Below are positions 1 through 8,662 of a stretch of 64,000 bases of DNA, piece by piece. Position 1 is the stretch's first letter, and every line of letters begins with the position of its first letter. The notes under the pieces are model-generated. The model ran no database searches, was not told where the DNA came from, and saw nothing but the letters and a program-made list of their open reading frames with translations. Position numbers and translations under genes: made by a program. Source of the stretch: Marine Group II euryarchaeote MED-G38. Its GTDB lineage: Archaea; Thermoplasmatota; Poseidoniia; Poseidoniales; Thalassarchaeaceae. The stretch covers positions 1-64,000 of the forward strand of contig NTJP01000005.1 in the NCBI GenBank assembly GCA_002457145.1. Reading direction: 5' to 3'.

Positions 1-542
1 AACCATGAAGCATCTAATCCTTCACATGAAACAGAAATAAACTTAATTTCAAATCCATGGTTTAATATTGATTTCATATGACTTAATGATTTTTTATGCC
101 AAAGAGGACTAAATGATTTAACGCCAATCTCCTCACACATCATTTCTATTCTTGTTTTTTGATAATCAGATCTTAAAGCACCAGTAACTAAGGCATCTAT
201 CTCTATTTTCCCATCATAAATTATAATTTCTTTGGGTTTAACTATATTCTTTGGCCATATTTCATTAAATACTTCATAATTATCTTTTTTTCCTTGTAAA
301 GATTCTTTTAGTTCTAATATCTCCATCTCTTCAACTCCATTAGACTTTACAGGAAGCCATGGTACGCCCATTGAAATAGATTGAAATCCAGAAATATATG
401 TTCCAGGTATCTGGAACATCATTGAATCTTTTTCTTTTATTCCTACAGTTATTAATGCTACGATTTCCCAGCCCTGCATTTGAGCCCACCATGCAGAATA
501 TGCTGAATCTTTTCCTCCGGAAGAAAGAATTCCTACTCTCAC
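1..542 (-). CDS. dph6: Diphthine--ammonia ligase (Dph6-like), partial at left edge
   Basis: ATP-PPase of the MJ0570/Dph6 family, which adds the final amide to diphthamide on elongation factor 2. Translating the minus strand from a GTG at 542 gives an N-terminal PP-loop, SSGGKDSAYSAWW, which binds ATP. Further on come the family's typical GALRSDYQKTRIE region and GLDASWL, which runs off the window edge. About 180 codons are present of a protein usually near 220-230 residues, so the C-terminus is missing. It is divergent from psmA, with 97 bp between. Its substrate EF-2 is encoded at 9958-12168 and keeps the diphthamide histidine, so the pair is consistent. The GTG start was chosen because the PP-loop begins only about 7 residues later, as in relatives. 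Confidence 0.85.
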   Translation of the reverse strand, partial: MRVGILSSGGKDSAYSAWWAQMQGWEIVALITVGIKEKDSMMFQIPGTYISGFQSISMGVPWLPVKSNGVEEMEILELKESLQGKKDNYEVFNEIWPKNIVKPKEIIIYDGKIEIDALVTGALRSDYQKTRIEMMCEEIGVKSFSPLWHKKSLSHMKSILNHGFEIKFISVSCEGLDASW

Positions 543-639
543 GTTAATCCGAGAGTGACATTAGACATGAATGCCTCGCATGAGAGTGCCTTTTCGACTA
601 AGATTGATAAGAGAGGGATGTGGCATTGGCTTGATAATT

Positions 640-1350
640 ATGCAGCCCAGTGGACGCGGATACGATCATGGTGTTTCGACATTTTCACCAGATGGTCGTC
701 TTTACCAAGTAGAATATGCCAGAGAATCAGTAAAAAGAGGGACTACTACCGTCGGTCTAAAGTACAAAGATGGAGTTATATTAATCGTTGATAAAAGGAT
801 AGCAAATAAATTAGTGATTACTGACTCTATAGAAAAAATGTATCAAATAGACGATCATATTGGAATGACAACATCTGGGTTAGTGGCCGATGCCAGACAA
901 TTAGTTGATAAAGCACGCATCCAATGTCAAATTAACAGAATGACATATGGTAGTTCTATATCTATGATTACCTTAGTTAAGAAAATGTGTGATTACAAAC
1001 AATCCTTCACTCAATATGGTGGTGCTAGACCATTTGGAACTGCTTTATTAATAGCAGGAGTTGATGAAGAAGGGGCTCATCTATTCGAAACTGATCCATC
1101 TGGAGCCTACCAGTCATATCATGCTGGAGCTATAGGAAGGGGAAGGTCAACTGTAATAGATAGTTTTGAAAAATCTTGGAAATCAGGAATGACATTAAAT
1201 GCTGCTATTAAACTTGGTCTAGAGGCACTTCAAGAATCGCTCGAAGATAGTTTAAACCATGATACAGTTGAAATATCAATTGTTGATGTAAATGGATATC
1301 AAAAACTTAATCGTGAAGATACTCTAAAACATTTATCTAAAGTATCTTAA
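640..1350 (+). CDS. psmA: Proteasome alpha subunit
   Basis: Structural outer-ring subunit of the 20S proteasome. The N-terminus MQPSGRGYDHGVSTFSPDGR followed by LYQVEYA is the alpha-type gate and signature helix. The remaining 200 residues match the alpha fold, and there is no N-terminal catalytic threonine, as expected for alpha subunits. An upstream in-frame start at 571 would add 23 unrelated residues, so I chose the ATG at 640, which puts the YDHG motif at the usual position. Length is 236 aa. It leads the group that continues with SBDS and the exosome genes, an arrangement widespread in Euryarchaeota. The activating ATPase PAN is encoded at 35585-36823. The beta subunit is not in this window. 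Confidence 0.96.
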   Translation: MQPSGRGYDHGVSTFSPDGRLYQVEYARESVKRGTTTVGLKYKDGVILIVDKRIANKLVITDSIEKMYQIDDHIGMTTSGLVADARQLVDKARIQCQINRMTYGSSISMITLVKKMCDYKQSFTQYGGARPFGTALLIAGVDEEGAHLFETDPSGAYQSYHAGAIGRGRSTVIDSFEKSWKSGMTLNAAIKLGLEALQESLEDSLNHDTVEISIVDVNGYQKLNREDTLKHLSKVS

Positions 1351-1397
1351 TATTATTTTACTAAGATTACTTAAGTATCACCACTCTTCAAGAAACA

Positions 1398-2087
1398 ATG
1401 GTGAGTTTAGACGATGCAGTATTGGCTCGCTTAGAGAAAGGAGGCTCTAGATATGAGATTCTCGTAGATCCTGAACTAGTTCAAAAATGGAAAAATAATC
1501 ATGATTCTGTAAATTTATCTGAACTTCTTGCTACTGAACAAATCTGGTCAGATGCTCGAGCAGGCGATAGGCCAACTTCTGATGCTTTAATCAATACTTT
1601 TGGAAGTACAAATTTATCCATTTGTGTCGAAAAAATTCTCAATGATGGTTCTATTCAATTAACAACCGAACAAAGAAAAAAAATAATCAATGATAAGAAA
1701 AAGAAAATTATTAACGAAATTGCTTCAACTGCAACAGACCCAAAGACAAAATTACCTCATCCTGCAACCAGAATAGAGAATGCTCTAATTGAAGCTAGGT
1801 TTTCCGTAGATCCATTTTTATCGATAGAAAAACAAGTACAAAAAGCAGTCAAAGTCCTTAAGCCATTAATTCCTTTACAATTTATAACAGTTAAGTTAGC
1901 GTTCAAAATTCCTGGGAAAGATTATGGTGGAGTAAACCAATTATTGAGAGGGATTATAACTAAGGAAGAATGGGTAACTGATGGTTCTTGGGTTTGTGTT
2001 GTAGAAGTAGCTGGTGGAATGAAAAATGAAATTATTAGTAGAGTATCTCAAAGATCTTCAGATGCAGATGTTAAGGAACTAGATTGA
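1398..2087 (+). CDS. SBDS/Sdo1 ribosome maturation protein
   Basis: Homolog of Shwachman-Bodian-Diamond syndrome protein, which works with elongation factor-like GTPases to release the anti-association factor from the large ribosomal subunit. The 229-aa product has the N-terminal FYSH-type domain (SRYEILVDPELVQKWKN, roughly residues 15-95). A basic helical middle domain follows (TEQRKKIINDKKKKII, HPATRIENALIEARFSVDP). The C-terminal ferredoxin-like domain includes FITVKLAFKIPGKDYGG. Length and domain order are those of other archaeal SBDS proteins. It lies between psmA and rrp4, its standard archaeal place. The ATG at 1398 precedes the first conserved strand by only a few residues. Confidence 0.95.
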   Translation: MVSLDDAVLARLEKGGSRYEILVDPELVQKWKNNHDSVNLSELLATEQIWSDARAGDRPTSDALINTFGSTNLSICVEKILNDGSIQLTTEQRKKIINDKKKKIINEIASTATDPKTKLPHPATRIENALIEARFSVDPFLSIEKQVQKAVKVLKPLIPLQFITVKLAFKIPGKDYGGVNQLLRGIITKEEWVTDGSWVCVVEVAGGMKNEIISRVSQRSSDADVKELD

Positions 2088-2118
2088 TATCATTGAACTT
2101 TTAACTTTCATCAAGGTT

Positions 2119-2817
2119 ATGAAGTCTAGGCTAGTCGCGCGGCCTGATAACATGAGTGGTAACAGTAGTGCGGACGGTCCGCAAGACTCCCAAATAGTAG
2201 TTCCAGGAGAAAATCTGGGTAAATCGGGAGAGTACGAGGCAGGTCATGGAGTAGTAATTACAAATGATACTCTTTTGGCAACAAAAAATGGTAAATTAAT
2301 TATAAAAAATAATGTTCTAACGATTGAACCGATACATACGACATATTTCCCCCGACCTAGTGATTTAGTAATTGGATATGTTGAAGGTTGTACAAATAAT
2401 ATATGGTTTATTGATATAGGAGCTCCATTCAACGCAATTCTACCAATGAGCCTCGGACCCTCCAAAGCATCTTTTGGTTCAACAAGACAAGTATTGGATA
2501 TTGGAGAATCCATATTATGTAGAGTACAAGAGGTTGAAGAAACACATTCTAGTGTTGTTACTATGAAAGGGATGGGACTTAGAAAAATCAATACTGGGAG
2601 CGTGGACGAAATAGATCCCCATTTGGTCAGTTACTTATCTGGAAATGGTAAGGATCTATTAAGAGAAATGAAAGAAAATTCTGATTGTAGAATAATAATA
2701 GCAGATAATGGGAGAGTTTGGGTTGATGGTGAGGTTTCTGGAATAATTAATGCAAGAAATCAATTCAAAGATTTAACACAGAACTATCGCTTAATAGAAG
2801 ATGGAGGAAATATATAA
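2119..2817 (+). CDS. rrp4: Exosome complex RNA-binding subunit Rrp4
   Basis: RNA-binding cap subunit of the archaeal exosome, sitting on the Rrp41-Rrp42 hexamer and guiding RNA 3' ends into it. The conserved start of the fold is at IVVPGENLGKSGEYEAGHGV (from about residue 27). An S1 domain follows (GYVEGCTNNIWFIDIGAPFNAILP), then a KH domain with the I(I)IADNGRVWVDG signature and IN(A)RNQF near the end. An ATG at 2152 would shorten the poorly conserved N-terminus by 11 residues; the 2119 start has AAGGT a few bases upstream and is kept, but either is possible. The TAA stop shares its last base with the rrp41 ATG (TAATG), indicating translational coupling. Confidence 0.94.
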   Translation: MKSRLVARPDNMSGNSSADGPQDSQIVVPGENLGKSGEYEAGHGVVITNDTLLATKNGKLIIKNNVLTIEPIHTTYFPRPSDLVIGYVEGCTNNIWFIDIGAPFNAILPMSLGPSKASFGSTRQVLDIGESILCRVQEVEETHSSVVTMKGMGLRKINTGSVDEIDPHLVSYLSGNGKDLLREMKENSDCRIIIADNGRVWVDGEVSGIINARNQFKDLTQNYRLIEDGGNI

Positions 2818-3536
2818 TGGGCGGATATGGAGATATTCAAATGATTGATGAAAACGGACTAAGAGTAGATGGTAGAAATGCCACGCAAGTTCGTCCAATA
2901 ACTATTGAAACTGGCGTAATACCTGTCGCCGACGGTTCCTGTCGTATGACTTGGGGTACCAATGATGTTATTGTTGCAGTTTATGGTCCAATGGAAGCTC
3001 ATCCAAGGAAAATACAAAGACAAGATAGAGCGGTTTTGGATGTTAGATATAATATGGCACCATTTTCCACCTCAGACAGAATCCGTCCTGGTTTTAATCG
3101 TCGCAGTAGAGAAATAAGTAAAGTAACTGCTGATGCTTTGGAGAGTGTGGTTTTATTAGAGATGTATCCAAGATCAAAAATTAGAGTAGAAATAGAAGTT
3201 TTGTGTGCAGAAGCAGGTACCAGATGCGTAGGTTTGACAGCCGCGTCAGTTGCTTTAGCAGATGCAGGAATACCCATGACAGACATGGTTGTTTCAGTAG
3301 CATCTGGAAAGGTAAATGATGTAGTCGTTTGTGATTTGAATAAAGAAGAAGATAATTACGGAGAAGCAGATCTCCCTATGGGCGTTCTTCCAAATTCAGG
3401 TGAGTTAGTTTTCCTTCAAATGGACGGAGATCTTTCTCCTGAAGAGTTTCAAACAGCATGGGATTATAATATACAAGCCGCTTATGATATTCATAAAATA
3501 ATGGTTGATGCTTTAAAAACTGGAGGTGCTAATTAA
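2817..3536 (+). CDS. rrp41: Exosome catalytic subunit Rrp41
   Basis: RNase PH-fold catalytic subunit that degrades RNA 3' to 5' by phosphorolysis and can add tails in reverse. Visible family signatures are LRVDGRNATQVRPITIETGV at the start, GPMEAHPRK (phosphate and RNA-binding loop) and RRSREISKV. The acidic active-site region is VCDLNKEEDNYGEADLPMG, with the conserved aspartates. At 239 aa it has normal length. It overlaps rrp4 by one base and rrp42 by one base, so the three exosome proteins are probably made in fixed ratio from one transcript. Confidence 0.96.
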   Translation: MGGYGDIQMIDENGLRVDGRNATQVRPITIETGVIPVADGSCRMTWGTNDVIVAVYGPMEAHPRKIQRQDRAVLDVRYNMAPFSTSDRIRPGFNRRSREISKVTADALESVVLLEMYPRSKIRVEIEVLCAEAGTRCVGLTAASVALADAGIPMTDMVVSVASGKVNDVVVCDLNKEEDNYGEADLPMGVLPNSGELVFLQMDGDLSPEEFQTAWDYNIQAAYDIHKIMVDALKTGGAN

Positions 3537-4324
3537 TGGCTATTCCTATGGTATCTAAATTGCTAAGAAATCATCTTCATGAATTAGCATTAAATGATCA
3601 GAGGATTGATGGTAGAGAACAATGGGAAGGTAGGCCATTACAGCTTGAAGTAGATGTATTGGAACGGGCAGAAGGATCTGCCAAAGTTACAATGGGAGAT
3701 ACTATTGTATACGCAGGTGTCAAGTTTCAATTAATGACTCCATATCCTGATAGACCTAATGAAGGGGGTTTAATGTGTGGTGCAGAAGTTAGACCAGTGG
3801 CAGGTAGAAATTGGGAACCCGGGCCACCTAGTGCTGAATCAATTGAACTTGGAAGAGTAGTTGATAGAGGCATCAGAGAATCTGGTTGCATAGATGTAAA
3901 CAGTTTGTGCATTATTCCAGGAGAAAAAGCATGGCAAGTAATATTAGACTTATTTGCAATATCTGATGATGGTAATTTATTTGATGCATTTGCATTAGCG
4001 GCTATTGCGGCTTTAAAAACGGCCATTGTTCCTTGTGAAAAATTTGAAGTAGGTGAGGATTATCCTCTAAATGTATCTAAAATACCAATAATGTGTTCAT
4101 ATCATAAAGTTGGTAATAGGTTTGTTTATGATGCTAACTCTCAAGAAGAGTTAGGCGGTGATGAAAGAATTCATATTACTCTTGGAGAGGAATATCATGT
4201 CCACTCACTTCAGAAGGGTCTAAAGGGGATATTCTCGGCCGACGAATTTGCTGAAATAATGGAGAGGGCAAAAATTCAATCTTCGGAACTTCGAAAATTA
4301 GTTAATACAGTATTGGGTGATTAA
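3536..4324 (+). CDS. rrp42: Exosome subunit Rrp42
   Basis: Second RNase PH-fold subunit of the exosome ring; structurally required but catalytically inactive in known archaea. Family signatures are RIDGREQWEGRPLQLEVDVLERAEGSAKVTMGDT near the N-terminus, RPVAGRNWEPGPPSAESIELGRVVDRGIRES (the conserved ESIEL..VVDRGIRES block) and IIPGEKAWQVILDL in the middle. The phosphorolytic aspartates of Rrp41 are not preserved. The 262-aa length is typical. Its ATG overlaps the last base of the rrp41 stop codon, and L37Ae starts directly after its own stop. Confidence 0.95.
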   Translation: MAIPMVSKLLRNHLHELALNDQRIDGREQWEGRPLQLEVDVLERAEGSAKVTMGDTIVYAGVKFQLMTPYPDRPNEGGLMCGAEVRPVAGRNWEPGPPSAESIELGRVVDRGIRESGCIDVNSLCIIPGEKAWQVILDLFAISDDGNLFDAFALAAIAALKTAIVPCEKFEVGEDYPLNVSKIPIMCSYHKVGNRFVYDANSQEELGGDERIHITLGEEYHVHSLQKGLKGIFSADEFAEIMERAKIQSSELRKLVNTVLGD

Positions 4325-4690
4325 ATGGCAAAAAGAACACAAAAGGCTGGTGCTACTGCAAAATACGGTGCTCGATATGGAGTAAGTGTACGACGTAGAG
4401 CTGGAGCAGCTATAGCAAAACGATCAAAGAAATACATGTGTCCAGTTTGCCAATACCCCCAAGTAACGAGAAAAGTTTCTGGAATATGGCAATGTAAGAA
4501 ATGTTCTCATAAATTTACCGGTGGTGTCTGGGAACCTTATACTAGAGCAACAGATGCTAATTCCAGAATAATAAGGAGGTCTACTGAAGGAGCGACTGCA
4601 ACTGATATGACTATAATTGCCCAACAAGCAGCATTGGATTATGAAAAAGAACTTTCAGAGAGAGCGTTAGATGAAGATTCAGAAGAATGA
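4325..4690 (+). CDS. rpl37ae: Ribosomal protein L37Ae
   Basis: Large-subunit ribosomal protein of the archaeal/eukaryotic type with a four-cysteine zinc ribbon. Cysteines at residues 39, 42, 57 and 60 (CPVC...CKKC) form the CX2C-X14-CX2C motif, followed by HKFTGGVWEP as in other L37Ae proteins. The 121-aa product is about 30 residues longer than typical L37Ae because of an acidic C-terminal tail (residues about 85-121, rich in E and D). The position directly after rrp42 is standard. Its end overlaps the start of the Pcc1-like gene by 20 bp. Confidence 0.95.
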   Translation: MAKRTQKAGATAKYGARYGVSVRRRAGAAIAKRSKKYMCPVCQYPQVTRKVSGIWQCKKCSHKFTGGVWEPYTRATDANSRIIRRSTEGATATDMTIIAQQAALDYEKELSERALDEDSEE

Positions 4691-4901
4691 GACTTTATCA
4701 TTAAGTCTGAGCATAAAATCTTCACATGCCAATTCTATGTCTGCTAGTTTGACAACTGAAGCAAGATTTACATTTAAAAATAGTATTTTGACCATAAATG
4801 AAAATGCTGATAGCTTTGTCGATTTACGTGCTAGATGGAATACTATAATGAGAGGACTTATAGCATCAGAACAGGTACTTGAGGCTGTAGAAGAGGTGTA
4901 A
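4671..4901 (+). CDS. pcc1: KEOPS subunit Pcc1-like
   Basis: Small 76-aa protein matching Pcc1, the dimerisation subunit of the KEOPS complex that makes tRNA t6A with Kae1 (encoded at 44731-45738). The pattern is an N-terminal strand (ETLSLSLSIKS), a second strand pair (FTFKNSILTINEN), then the conserved D(L)RARWNTIMRGLIASEQVLE helix. This resembles the lRA..N...rwl....evl ending of Pcc1. The start is taken at 4671, inside the end of L37Ae, because a later ATG at 4737 would delete the first strand. It lies between L37Ae and prefoldin beta, where archaeal Pcc1 is often found. Identification rests on short-motif similarity and context. Confidence 0.72.
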   Translation: MKIQKNETLSLSLSIKSSHANSMSASLTTEARFTFKNSILTINENADSFVDLRARWNTIMRGLIASEQVLEAVEEV

Positions 4902-4903
4902 AG

Positions 4904-5224
4904 ATGACTAAAGAACAAACTACTGAAGAATTACAAAAAATTATCCAAGAATTACAAATACTAAGAGGTCAAATTCAAACCTTATCATCCCAAAGTTCTG
5001 AACATTCCCTCACTATGGATTCATTAGAATCACAAAGTCCAGATAGACCTGTTTATAGATCAGTTGGTAATTTACTACTTGAAGTAAATGATAGGGAAAT
5101 ATTGCTTAGAGAATTAACAGAATCTAAAATCAATATAGATAATCATCTAAAAATACTCATTGAAAAGGAACAATCCCTAAGAAATAATTACGAAGAACTT
5201 GTTGCCATACTCGAATCCAAGTGA
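4904..5224 (+). CDS. pfdB: Prefoldin subunit beta
   Basis: Coiled-coil subunit of prefoldin, the hexameric chaperone that captures unfolded proteins for the thermosome. The 106-aa protein is predicted to be two long helices (residues about 5-40 and 70-105) joined by a short beta-hairpin region at PVYRSVGNLLLEVNDRE. The hairpin contains the VYR.VG..L motif of beta-type prefoldins. It starts three bases after the Pcc1-like gene stops. The TGA stop overlaps a GTG start candidate of the next gene. Position at the end of the exosome operon is conserved in Euryarchaeota. Confidence 0.93.
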   Translation: MTKEQTTEELQKIIQELQILRGQIQTLSSQSSEHSLTMDSLESQSPDRPVYRSVGNLLLEVNDREILLRELTESKINIDNHLKILIEKEQSLRNNYEELVAILESK

Positions 5225-6060
5225 TTGATATGACTGATATTAATAATAATATTTCACCTTTAATTGCAGATTTTATTATATTTCAAGAACTTCTAAAGGA
5301 AGGAAATATAGACTCTGCAATCTCGATCTCCAATGATATATTAGAGCGTTCTCGAAGTATGGAGGAACGAGATCATCTATATGAAGCAAGGATAAGAATG
5401 GAAAGAGCACTAATTGGTGCAACCGAGGATAAGGAAATAGGAAATGAATTAAGATGGTGTGTTGATAGACTTAATGCTACATCTCAACATTCCTCATTAC
5501 ATGGTATTGCATTACTAAATTTAGCTTCATGGCATCTAAACAAAAATGAATTCATGATGGCGCTAGCTACACATTCAGAAATATCGCCACAATCTAATTT
5601 TTCTGATGAAATAATTGCACTTTCTCGTCTTGAGTCCTCTAGGATTTTGGCAAGTTTGGGCGACTACGAACCCGCCATGAGACATGCATGGATAGCACGT
5701 CTAGGATTTTCCAAGTCAAATATGACTCCAGAATTTTTAGTTAGTAGCCTAGAATGGCTAGATATGGCCTTAGATATTGTTGAAAAAAATACTCCCGATA
5801 TGAATTATCATATTAAACATGCAAAACCAAGAGAGACGCCAGGAGTTTCTACTATACCATCTAATCCTGATGATATAAAAACAGTTGTTGAAGATATTAT
5901 AGATATACTATTTCAAAATTTATCAGGTGAAGAAAGAAATGATATTGGATTGATTGTAGATGCTTCGGATATATTGGGAATTAGTAAATGGAAGAAAATA
6001 CTTATTGATAGAAAAGATGAAATTCAAGATTTAAATCTTTTAGAGGCACTCCAATCATGA
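5221..6060 (+). CDS. Uncharacterised alpha-helical repeat protein
   Basis: I do not recognise this 279-aa protein. It is almost entirely helical by composition, with paired amphipathic helices reminiscent of a TPR-like solenoid (for example the block around GIALLNLASWHLNKNEFMMALATH and the block around GDYEPAMRHAWIARLGF). No signal peptide or membrane segment is visible. Translation may start at the GTG at 5221, which overlaps the prefoldin stop, or at the ATG at 5230. Transcription is probably shared with the exosome-prefoldin operon. Its 3' end overlaps the converging Nudix gene by 37 bp. A scaffold role is only a guess from the repeats. Confidence 0.72.
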   Translation: MIDMTDINNNISPLIADFIIFQELLKEGNIDSAISISNDILERSRSMEERDHLYEARIRMERALIGATEDKEIGNELRWCVDRLNATSQHSSLHGIALLNLASWHLNKNEFMMALATHSEISPQSNFSDEIIALSRLESSRILASLGDYEPAMRHAWIARLGFSKSNMTPEFLVSSLEWLDMALDIVEKNTPDMNYHIKHAKPRETPGVSTIPSNPDDIKTVVEDIIDILFQNLSGEERNDIGLIVDASDILGISKWKKILIDRKDEIQDLNLLEALQS

Positions 6061-6419
6061 TTTCTGACTTTGTTTATCTCTTCTACACTCCAACTAAGTC
6101 TCTCTGGAAAATCAACACACCAACCAACTTCCTCTATAGATGCATCTTTTGATTCCCATGATAAATGCCCAGGCTCAATGTCTACCTCTATCCATAAAAC
6201 ATAACCATCTTCTATTATCAAATCATCATACGCTTTTGCTACTCCTAATAGCCCAGTTTCTTCATATAATTCTCTTAATCCAGCCTCATCTATTTTTTCA
6301 CTTTTTTCTATTTTACCTCCAGGTAATTCCCACCCTCTTTCTCTGTTAAGCACCATTAACCAACAATCATTTTTACTAACTTTAGTAGTTGCCCAAATTA
6401 CCACAAATTCTTTATTCAT
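6024..6419 (-). CDS. Nudix hydrolase
   Basis: A 131-aa Nudix-fold pyrophosphatase. The complete Nudix box GX5EX7REUXEEXGU is present at residues 35-57, from GKIEKSE to REL-EE-GL, so the magnesium-binding glutamates are intact and activity is expected. A WELPGG strand precedes the box. The substrate cannot be read from the sequence; MutT/ADP-ribose-type small Nudix proteins of this size act on many nucleotide diphosphate derivatives. It overlaps the following minus-strand TPR-like gene by 8 bp and is probably cotranscribed with it and the UbiD-family gene. Its 3' end converges on the helical-repeat gene. Confidence 0.9.
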   Translation of the reverse strand: MNKEFVVIWATTKVSKNDCWLMVLNRERGWELPGGKIEKSEKIDEAGLRELYEETGLLGVAKAYDDLIIEDGYVLWIEVDIEPGHLSWESKDASIEEVGWCVDFPERLSWSVEEINKVRNHDWSASKRFKS

Positions 6420-7383
6420 TTTTCATCAACCCTAATAATTTATCGACTAATAATTTAGCTTCTTGATCACCCTCAGCCGCCATTCTTCTTACAATAAAAA
6501 ATGCTTCAGATATTCTATTTTTATTAACCATATCATCTATTTTTTCTGTTATTCCTATTACTTTTGGCCCATCTTCAACATCTTTAGTTACTATTGAATT
6601 TGAAAGATTTTCCATCTTTCTTAAAAATTGTATTCTCATATCTATATTAGGTACTTTCCACGGTATAATATCATGTCCATCTAATTTATTTTCCATGCGT
6701 TTTTTAAATAAATCCCTCGAACGGGATTTCGGAAAATGTGTCTGTGCTTGATCATAACTAAACCATGCTTGATCATATTCGCCTCTCCTTTCATGTAATT
6801 TTCCCAATTCTATCCATACTTCAAAATTTGATGGATTTTGTGCTAGGAGATATTTACTTAATTCTAAAAAAAGATCTTCATATCCGATGGTTTTTAATTT
6901 TTCAAGCCGTCTTGAGAATAAAATATTAGATCTTGGATCTCTAGTATCCAACGATTTTAATCTGTTACTAAATTTTTCAATTTCATTATCATTTTCCCCT
7001 AACTTATTCCACCATTCTTCTGGATCTAAAGGATCTAAATTAAATGCAGCTTCGAGTAATTTTTCCCCAGATTGAATTAAATTAATTTTATTTAACTGTT
7101 CTAGTAATTTTTTATCTCTACCTAAAATAATAAACAAATCTTCTAAGATTAGCTTTATACCAATACTATCCATACTCATAATTTTTATCTTGATCAATAA
7201 CCGCCAATTATCTGGATTAGTAAAGTCATATAGTATAGATTGTTTTGCATTTTGTTCTGCCCACATAATATTTTTTTTGTCCACTTTCAATTTCAAAAAT
7301 TTCTCAGCTTGAGATCTATGTCTGTTGCCAAGACTTCGTCTTGGGTGTTGCAATTTAATACCGATATCAGGTTCATCCGTCAT
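6412..7383 (-). CDS. TPR-like protein of unknown function
   Basis: A 323-aa, lysine-rich, helical protein. One clear TPR-like unit is visible at NFEVWIELGKLHERRGEYDQ through AWFSYDQAQTHFP, with weaker repeats around it. A basic N-terminus (PRRSLGNRHRSQAEKFLKLK) could contact nucleic acid or ribosomes, but this is inference. A longer reading from 7443 would overlap the UbiD-family gene by 53 bp; the ATG at 7383 leaves a 7-bp gap and is preferred. No transmembrane segment is visible. It lies between the Nudix and UbiD-type genes in what looks like a three-gene transcript. Confidence 0.78.
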   Translation of the reverse strand: MTDEPDIGIKLQHPRRSLGNRHRSQAEKFLKLKVDKKNIMWAEQNAKQSILYDFTNPDNWRLLIKIKIMSMDSIGIKLILEDLFIILGRDKKLLEQLNKINLIQSGEKLLEAAFNLDPLDPEEWWNKLGENDNEIEKFSNRLKSLDTRDPRSNILFSRRLEKLKTIGYEDLFLELSKYLLAQNPSNFEVWIELGKLHERRGEYDQAWFSYDQAQTHFPKSRSRDLFKKRMENKLDGHDIIPWKVPNIDMRIQFLRKMENLSNSIVTKDVEDGPKVIGITEKIDDMVNKNRISEAFFIVRRMAAEGDQEAKLLVDKLLGLMKNE

Positions 7384-7390
7384 TTTGACC

Positions 7391-8662
7391 TCACAATACT
7401 GATTCATACTCAGCTTTATTAGTACCTGGTTCAAGAGTTGCATCCATACCTATTTTACTGGTGAAACCTTCTTCTGACCTACTAGGATCTAAACTAGAAC
7501 CTTTTTGATTTGAAAGGATTACAGTATTTTTATCAGGTTGCCATCGAGTCATCAATGCCCACTCTACTCTAGAAGGATTAGCGATATCTATGTCCGTATC
7601 AACAACAATAACTTGCTTCATAGACTTATGTCCATTTAATGCAGCATGTATTGCTTTTACACCGTCCCCTTTTTTTTGTGGTTCAATTTGGATAACCGAA
7701 GATAACCAACCACATCCCCCATCAGTCAAATAAACATCAGTGCAAGGAACCACTTCTGAAACAGCAGCTTTTATTGTTGGCGCTCTTGGCATTCCCATTA
7801 GTGTTCTATGTTCAACTTCTGCTTGTATTAAAGCATGAAATATTGGATTATTTCTGTGGTGGACAAAATCATACTCTATTACTGGTTCTTTACGTATACC
7901 ATCTACAGTACCTGTAATGTCCACATATGGCCCTTCCTCATCAGTATCTAAGGTAATTCTTGCTTCCATTGCATACTCTGCATCTGCTGGAACTTCAATG
8001 CCATTTGATAATCTTACTAATTTTAGTGGTTCACCGTGAAGTTTCAAATGTAGTGATGAAGCAACTTTCAATTCATCTAATGGTTCATTGAATGACATTG
8101 CAGCCGCCAAAAGGACTACCGGATCAGGTGCATTAACAACAGCAATTGAAACCTGGTCACCTTTTTCTTGAGCACCTTCCATCATTGTGCGAAGATGTCT
8201 CGGAACGAATCTTGATACTGTATGGTTTTTATCTCTTAAAAACTGTCTGTGGAAAGACATATTCCTAATTCCGCCATATTCAGCTATAATCACAGAGGCT
8301 GATTGGTATCTACCTTTATCCTCGGGATAATGCCAAGGTATAGGAATTATATCCAAATTAACTTCTTTCTGAGTATTCTCCATTACTGGAGATTCAGATT
8401 CTTTAACTATTGTAGGTTCAGATGGATTTTTCATAGCCCATGCCATAATATCTATCAATTTCCCAGGACTGATATCAAAGGTTTTGCATATTCTTTCTCT
8501 TGTAAGTACGTTCATAGCTGCTTTATGGCCCTCCGCTTCTACTATATTTGTGAATAATAGAGGCTTGTTTTCATTTTTTACTGAGTAATTTAACATCTCA
8601 TGAATTACACTAGTTCTCACTTCTACATTTTCAACATCATGAAGCAGGTCTCGGAATGACAT
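7391..8662 (-). CDS. UbiD-family decarboxylase (possible anhydromevalonate phosphate decarboxylase)
   Basis: Member of the prenylated-FMN-dependent UbiD decarboxylase family. Family blocks seen include IPIPWHYPEDKGRYQSA, SFHRQFLRDKNHTVSRFVPRHLR, AMSFNEPLDELKVASSL and a C-terminal TSKIGMDAT, matching the usual TKLGIDAT. Length from the ATG at 8662 is 423 aa; an upstream start at 8713 adds 17 unlike residues. Archaea lacking classical mevalonate decarboxylation use a UbiD homolog of this size to decarboxylate anhydromevalonate phosphate to isopentenyl phosphate. The isopentenyl phosphate kinase and IPP isomerase-prenyl synthase genes lie 4-6 kb away, so that role is plausible. The UbiX partner and phosphomevalonate dehydratase are not in the window, so the substrate remains inferred. 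Confidence 0.85.
   Translation of the reverse strand: MSFRDLLHDVENVEVRTSVIHEMLNYSVKNENKPLLFTNIVEAEGHKAAMNVLTRERICKTFDISPGKLIDIMAWAMKNPSEPTIVKESESPVMENTQKEVNLDIIPIPWHYPEDKGRYQSASVIIAEYGGIRNMSFHRQFLRDKNHTVSRFVPRHLRTMMEGAQEKGDQVSIAVVNAPDPVVLLAAAMSFNEPLDELKVASSLHLKLHGEPLKLVRLSNGIEVPADAEYAMEARITLDTDEEGPYVDITGTVDGIRKEPVIEYDFVHHRNNPIFHALIQAEVEHRTLMGMPRAPTIKAAVSEVVPCTDVYLTDGGCGWLSSVIQIEPQKKGDGVKAIHAALNGHKSMKQVIVVDTDIDIANPSRVEWALMTRWQPDKNTVILSNQKGSSLDPSRSEEGFTSKIGMDATLEPGTNKAEYESVL

Noticed and set aside
555..791. 78-aa frame overlapping the start of psmA
   Set aside because: It is out of frame with the clear proteasome alpha gene and has no family resemblance; a shadow frame.
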